DNA of 7,621 bases, from NCBI GenBank assembly GCA_000999175.1, contig LCJJ01000017.1, positions 1 through 7,621 of the forward strand, given 5' to 3'. Below the pieces are notes generated by a model. It searched no databases. It was given only the letters and a program-made list of their open reading frames with translations, and was not told the DNA's origin. Position 1 is the stretch's first letter. Each line of letters starts with the position of its first letter. The position numbers were made by a program, and so were the translations under genes. Shown here in pieces: positions 6,139 through 7,621 of this stretch. The stretch is from Parcubacteria group bacterium GW2011_GWB1_44_7 (GTDB lineage: Bacteria; Patescibacteria; Paceibacteria; UBA9973; DSPV01).

Positions 6139-6648
6139 ATGAAACCAGTAATTCTTTTGCGCGGGCCAGTAACGGAGGATTCGCTAGACCATGCTTGGCG
6201 AGAAATTGAATACTATAAAAAACGCGATGAATCCGACATAGTTCTTATCATTGACAGCCAAGGCGGCAATGGCACAAAAGCCATTGAGTTTATTGAGAAA
6301 GTCAAAGACTTTGGGGTAAACATTGCGGCCAAAATCTATCACGCCGAATCGGCAGCCGCTTTAATTGCTCTAGCCGCCAATAAAAGAGATATGGTGGCCA
6401 ATGGACTGTTAGTAATTCACCTGGGTTCGGTTCAGGTTGAATCATGCGACATCGGCTATGATTGTGTCATCCCGCAGCATTTCAAAGTTATGACCGATGA
6501 GATTAGGAAAATGGCGCTCGGGCTTTTGGACGAAATCGGCGCGCTAAAACCGAGTCCTTATGTGGACAAGTTGCTCGCCACCAACCGCCTCACTCTAACC
6601 GCCGAACAATGCCTTGAACTCGGCATTGTTGATAGGATAGTTGGTTAA
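6139..6648 (+). CDS. ClpP-fold protein with incomplete catalytic triad
   Basis: A 169-residue protein of the ClpP/crotonase fold (Clp protease or TepA/SppA-like clan). Seen: IIDSQGGNGTKAIEF (37-51), equivalent to the ClpP SPGG strand; a nucleophile-like Ser71 in HAESAAALIALAA; and His94 in VIHLGS, matching ClpP IHQP. The C-terminal LTAEQCLELGIVDRIVG matches the Clp[16 protein letters not shown]. Aligning on that segment puts Arg150 (in TNRLTLTA) where ClpP has Asp171, so the third triad residue is absent or lies elsewhere. It could be a weak or altered peptidase, or a structural partner. It is about 20 residues shorter than ClpP at the N-terminus, without the axial-loop start IPTVIE. A purine-rich run (GAAAGAGAAAAAA) precedes the ATG and is the nearest thing to a ribosome-binding site in the window. 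Confidence 0.8.
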   Translation: MKPVILLRGPVTEDSLDHAWREIEYYKKRDESDIVLIIDSQGGNGTKAIEFIEKVKDFGVNIAAKIYHAESAAALIALAANKRDMVANGLLVIHLGSVQVESCDIGYDCVIPQHFKVMTDEIRKMALGLLDEIGALKPSPYVDKLLATNRLTLTAEQCLELGIVDRIVG

Positions 6649-6670
6649 TAAGTGTTTCGCTCCTTTTTAT

Positions 6671-6740
6671 GCGGGATGGGAGAATCGGACTCCCGACCTC
6701 GGTTTGGAAAACCGACGTTATACCATTTAACTAATCCCGC
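6671..6740 (-). tRNA. tRNA-Gly (anticodon UCC)
   Basis: A 70-nt cloverleaf read from 6740 to 6671: acceptor GCGGGAT/ATCCCGC; D arm GTTA-AATGGTA-TAAC with G18-G19; anticodon arm TCGGT-TTTCCAA-ACCGA with anticodon TCC (reads GGA and, by wobble, GGG); a 4-nt variable loop; T arm GGGAG-TCCGATT-CTCCC. All stems pair fully. The T loop reads TCCGA where TTCGA is usual, so position 55 is C rather than U. The next base, the discriminator, is A, and no CCA is encoded. No clear promoter or terminator is seen for it on the minus strand. Confidence 0.93.
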
Positions 6741-6744
6741 TTAT

Positions 6745-6786
6745 GCGCGCTTCGCGCTCGCTTCACGAGCTTCGGTGGGCAGGCCC
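6745..6786. repeat. cluster of short GC-rich hairpins 5' of tRNA-Gly
   Basis: Three inverted repeats in a row, two overlapping: GCGCG-CTT-CGCGC (6745-6757), GCTCG-CTTCA-CGAGC (6756-6770) and GGGC-AG-GCCC (6777-6786). They start 5 bp upstream of the tRNA 5' end (minus strand) and are far more GC-rich than the surroundings. The words GCTTCGCG and GCGAAG echo the stem-loop at 6096-6111, hinting at a dispersed intergenic repeat. They could be part of a processed tRNA leader. Confidence 0.5.
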
Positions 6787-6820
6787 GCTAAAAGTCGCGA
6801 AACTTTACAAGCAGGATATC

Positions 6821-6860
6821 AAAAAATCCCCTATCCGCCAATGGCGAATAAGGGATTTTT
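6821..6860 (-). terminator. rho-independent terminator for a minus-strand transcript
   Basis: The arms 6822-6839 and 6843-6860 form an 18-bp stem with a 3-nt loop, then a run of six T's when read on the minus strand. Two positions (6831/6851 and 6835/6847) pair as G-U wobbles in minus-strand RNA but are C-A mismatches in plus-strand RNA. This assigns the terminator to the minus strand, where the only candidate upstream is the short ORF at 6943-6875. Confidence 0.85.
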
Positions 6861-6874
6861 CTTATCTAAAAATA

Positions 6875-6943
6875 CTATTCTGTCGGAGTGGTCGGTTCCG
6901 CTGGTTCTGGTGCCGGTGGTGTCGTCGGTTTGTTTTTGGTCAT
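6875..6943 (-). CDS. 22-residue Pro/Thr/Glu-rich small ORF, possible microprotein
   Basis: It begins MTKNKPTTPP and ends APEPAEPTTPTE, then TAG. The stop lies 14 nt before the start of a strong minus-strand terminator, and a promoter-like box lies about 40 nt upstream of the ATG, so a transcript of about 150 nt carrying this ORF is plausible. The reading frame stays open upstream of the ATG for 15 more codons (it includes AVDLVKQIGKN) without an ATG, GTG or TTG, back to a TAG at 6993-6991. The true N-terminus may therefore use an unusual codon, or the ORF may be the tail of a decayed gene. No function is assigned; a non-coding RNA is the main alternative. Confidence 0.4.
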   Translation of the reverse strand: MTKNKPTTPPAPEPAEPTTPTE

Positions 6944-6981
6944 GTTTTTGCCGATTTGTTTTACTAAATCGACCGCGCCTA

Positions 6982-7008
6982 AGTATACCTAAATTCCAAT
7001 GCTGGCAA
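6982..7008 (-). promoter_or_regulatory. candidate promoter for the small transcription unit
   Basis: On the minus strand TTGCCA (7008-7003), a 15-nt spacer, then TATACT (6987-6982). Both boxes match consensus at five of six positions, but the spacer is short. Transcription would start near 6975 and run through the 22-codon ORF to the terminator at 6860-6821. Confidence 0.45.
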
Positions 7009-7059
7009 GAAAAGGAAAACTGCCATTGAAAAAAGTCAAACGACTTTAATTAACGCTTC

Positions 7060-7068
7060 TGTTAAGAT
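7060..7068 (+). promoter_or_regulatory. extended -10 of the serine protease gene, leaderless geometry
   Basis: TGT-TAAGAT (hexamer 7063-7068) is followed by 7 nt and then the ATG at 7076. The hexamer matches TATAAT at four of six positions plus the TGn extension. No good -35 is seen at normal spacing. Confidence 0.4.
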
Positions 7069-7075
7069 TAAAGGC

Positions 7076-7621
7076 ATGAATCTAATTGACTTTTTCAAAT
7101 CAGTGTTGGCCGCTTTTTTGGGGCTGATTATCAGTATTTTTTCTGTCACTACTCCTTCGCCACTGAATTTAACAGAAAACATTTCTCCTTCCGTAGCAAC
7201 AACTTCAATTATTGAGGAAAAATCGGTTTCAACCACAACACAGAAAATAATTTCTGACAAGAAAAAACCAACTTTTTTATTACCCACTGACAAATCGGCA
7301 GTTTCTATTGTGACTCCGCCCACTGAAACGATTGAGCCCATAAATTTCAGTGAACTCAATGAAAAAGTCAGGACATCAATCGTTAATATTATTTGTACTA
7401 CTAAAACCGGCGGCTTATTTAAACCAATTTCCGGCAGTGGCGTCTTGATTGATAAAAAGGGTGTAATTCTTACCAATGCTCATATAGGCCAATATCTTTT
7501 GCTCAAAAATTATATGATTCCGGATTTTTTGACTTGCATTATTCGTACCGGTAGTCCGGCTTATCCGCGTTATATTGCCGATTTGCTCTACATTTCTCCT
7601 CGTTGGATTAACGAGCATGCC
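7076..7621 (+). CDS. membrane-anchored trypsin-like serine protease, N-terminal part (runs off the window)
   Basis: The first 182 residues of a secreted or cell-surface peptidase. Seen: an uncleaved signal-anchor helix at about 9-25 (VLAAFLGLIISIFSV), a Ser/Thr/Pro-rich linker (26-90) typical of an extracytoplasmic spacer, then the start of a chymotrypsin-fold domain with SGSGVLIDKKGVILTNAH (119-136). His136 is the likely catalytic histidine; the Asp and Ser lie beyond the window. Cys107 and Cys154 flank the histidine strand and could form a disulfide outside the cell. The segment CIIRTGSPAYPRYIADLLYISPRW looks like a family signature that I associate with Patescibacteria proteases, from memory only. 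The start ATG 7076 gives a proper signal anchor and follows a -10 box by 7 nt. Confidence 0.85.
   Translation, partial: MNLIDFFKSVLAAFLGLIISIFSVTTPSPLNLTENISPSVATTSIIEEKSVSTTTQKIISDKKKPTFLLPTDKSAVSIVTPPTETIEPINFSELNEKVRTSIVNIICTTKTGGLFKPISGSGVLIDKKGVILTNAHIGQYLLLKNYMIPDFLTCIIRTGSPAYPRYIADLLYISPRWINEHA

Noticed and set aside
6821..6860. Terminator for the plus-strand ClpP-like gene
   Set aside because: Plus-strand RNA would have two C-A mismatches in the stem, while minus-strand RNA has wobble pairs throughout. The hairpin is also 173 nt or more past the gene.
6652..7029. 125-residue plus-strand ORF
   Set aside because: It reads across the tRNA, the hairpin cluster and the minus-strand terminator, so it cannot be a real gene.
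7036..7476. 146-residue minus-strand ORF
   Set aside because: It is antisense to the protease gene, whose plus-strand reading has a signal anchor and the TNAH motif.
1..7621. UGA recoded as glycine (as in Gracilibacteria and Absconditabacteria)
   Set aside because: The complete genes end in TAA or TAG, which first looked suggestive, but their frames contain no in-frame TGA and the Gly tRNA has anticodon UCC, not UCA.
1..7621. CRISPR array, transposon or phage genes
   Set aside because: No regularly spaced repeats, terminal inverted repeats with a transposase, integrase or structural phage genes are visible.

Overview
The window looks like a piece of a small-genome bacterial chromosome, most likely from the Candidate Phyla Radiation (Patescibacteria, Parcubacteria-like). 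This is inferred from gene content and style and was not tested against a database. The supporting signs are lean proteins, almost no recognisable Shine-Dalgarno sequences, several start codons sitting 6-7 nt after a -10 box, a membrane-anchored trypsin-like protease of a type I associate with these lineages, and a single-polypeptide MNT-HEPN protein. The code looks standard: the complete genes end in TAA or TAG, and the one tRNA is an ordinary Gly-UCC.

Layout. Minus strand, 839 to 1: the N-terminal 279 residues of methionyl-tRNA synthetase (metG), downstream of an AI-2E/PerM-family membrane protein (1990-896). Divergent from these is clpP (2053-2631, plus). It converges on a minus-strand fused nucleotidyltransferase-HEPN gene (3481-2639), and an AT-rich hairpin holds both stop codons. 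On the plus strand follow RNase Y (rny, 3742-5271) and an HU-family DNA-binding protein (5398-5670), closed by a strong, probably bidirectional terminator. A short unrecognised minus-strand gene (6049-5750) comes next. Divergent from it is a ClpP-fold protein with a Ser and His but apparently no catalytic Asp (6139-6648). The stretch 6649-7075 holds a tRNA-Gly(UCC) on the minus strand, GC-rich hairpins beside it, a minus-strand terminator and a 22-codon Pro/Thr/Glu-rich ORF with its own promoter-like box. The window ends inside a plus-strand, membrane-anchored serine protease (7076 onward).

How the genes fit together. The theme is housekeeping: translation (metG, tRNA-Gly), protein turnover (ClpP, the ClpP-like protein, the trypsin-like protease), mRNA turnover (RNase Y) and chromosome packing (HU). 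The MNT-HEPN protein resembles both halves of the HepT/MntA toxin-antitoxin system joined in one chain. The gene order is divergent and convergent with few operons, so each gene carries its own promoter, and about five of the nine larger genes show the geometry of leaderless transcripts.

No CRISPR array, insertion sequence, integrase or phage gene is visible. I found no complete new multi-gene system. The best leads are the leaderless-start pattern, the fused toxin-antitoxin-like protein, the degenerate ClpP paralogue and the small transcription unit at 6821-7008.
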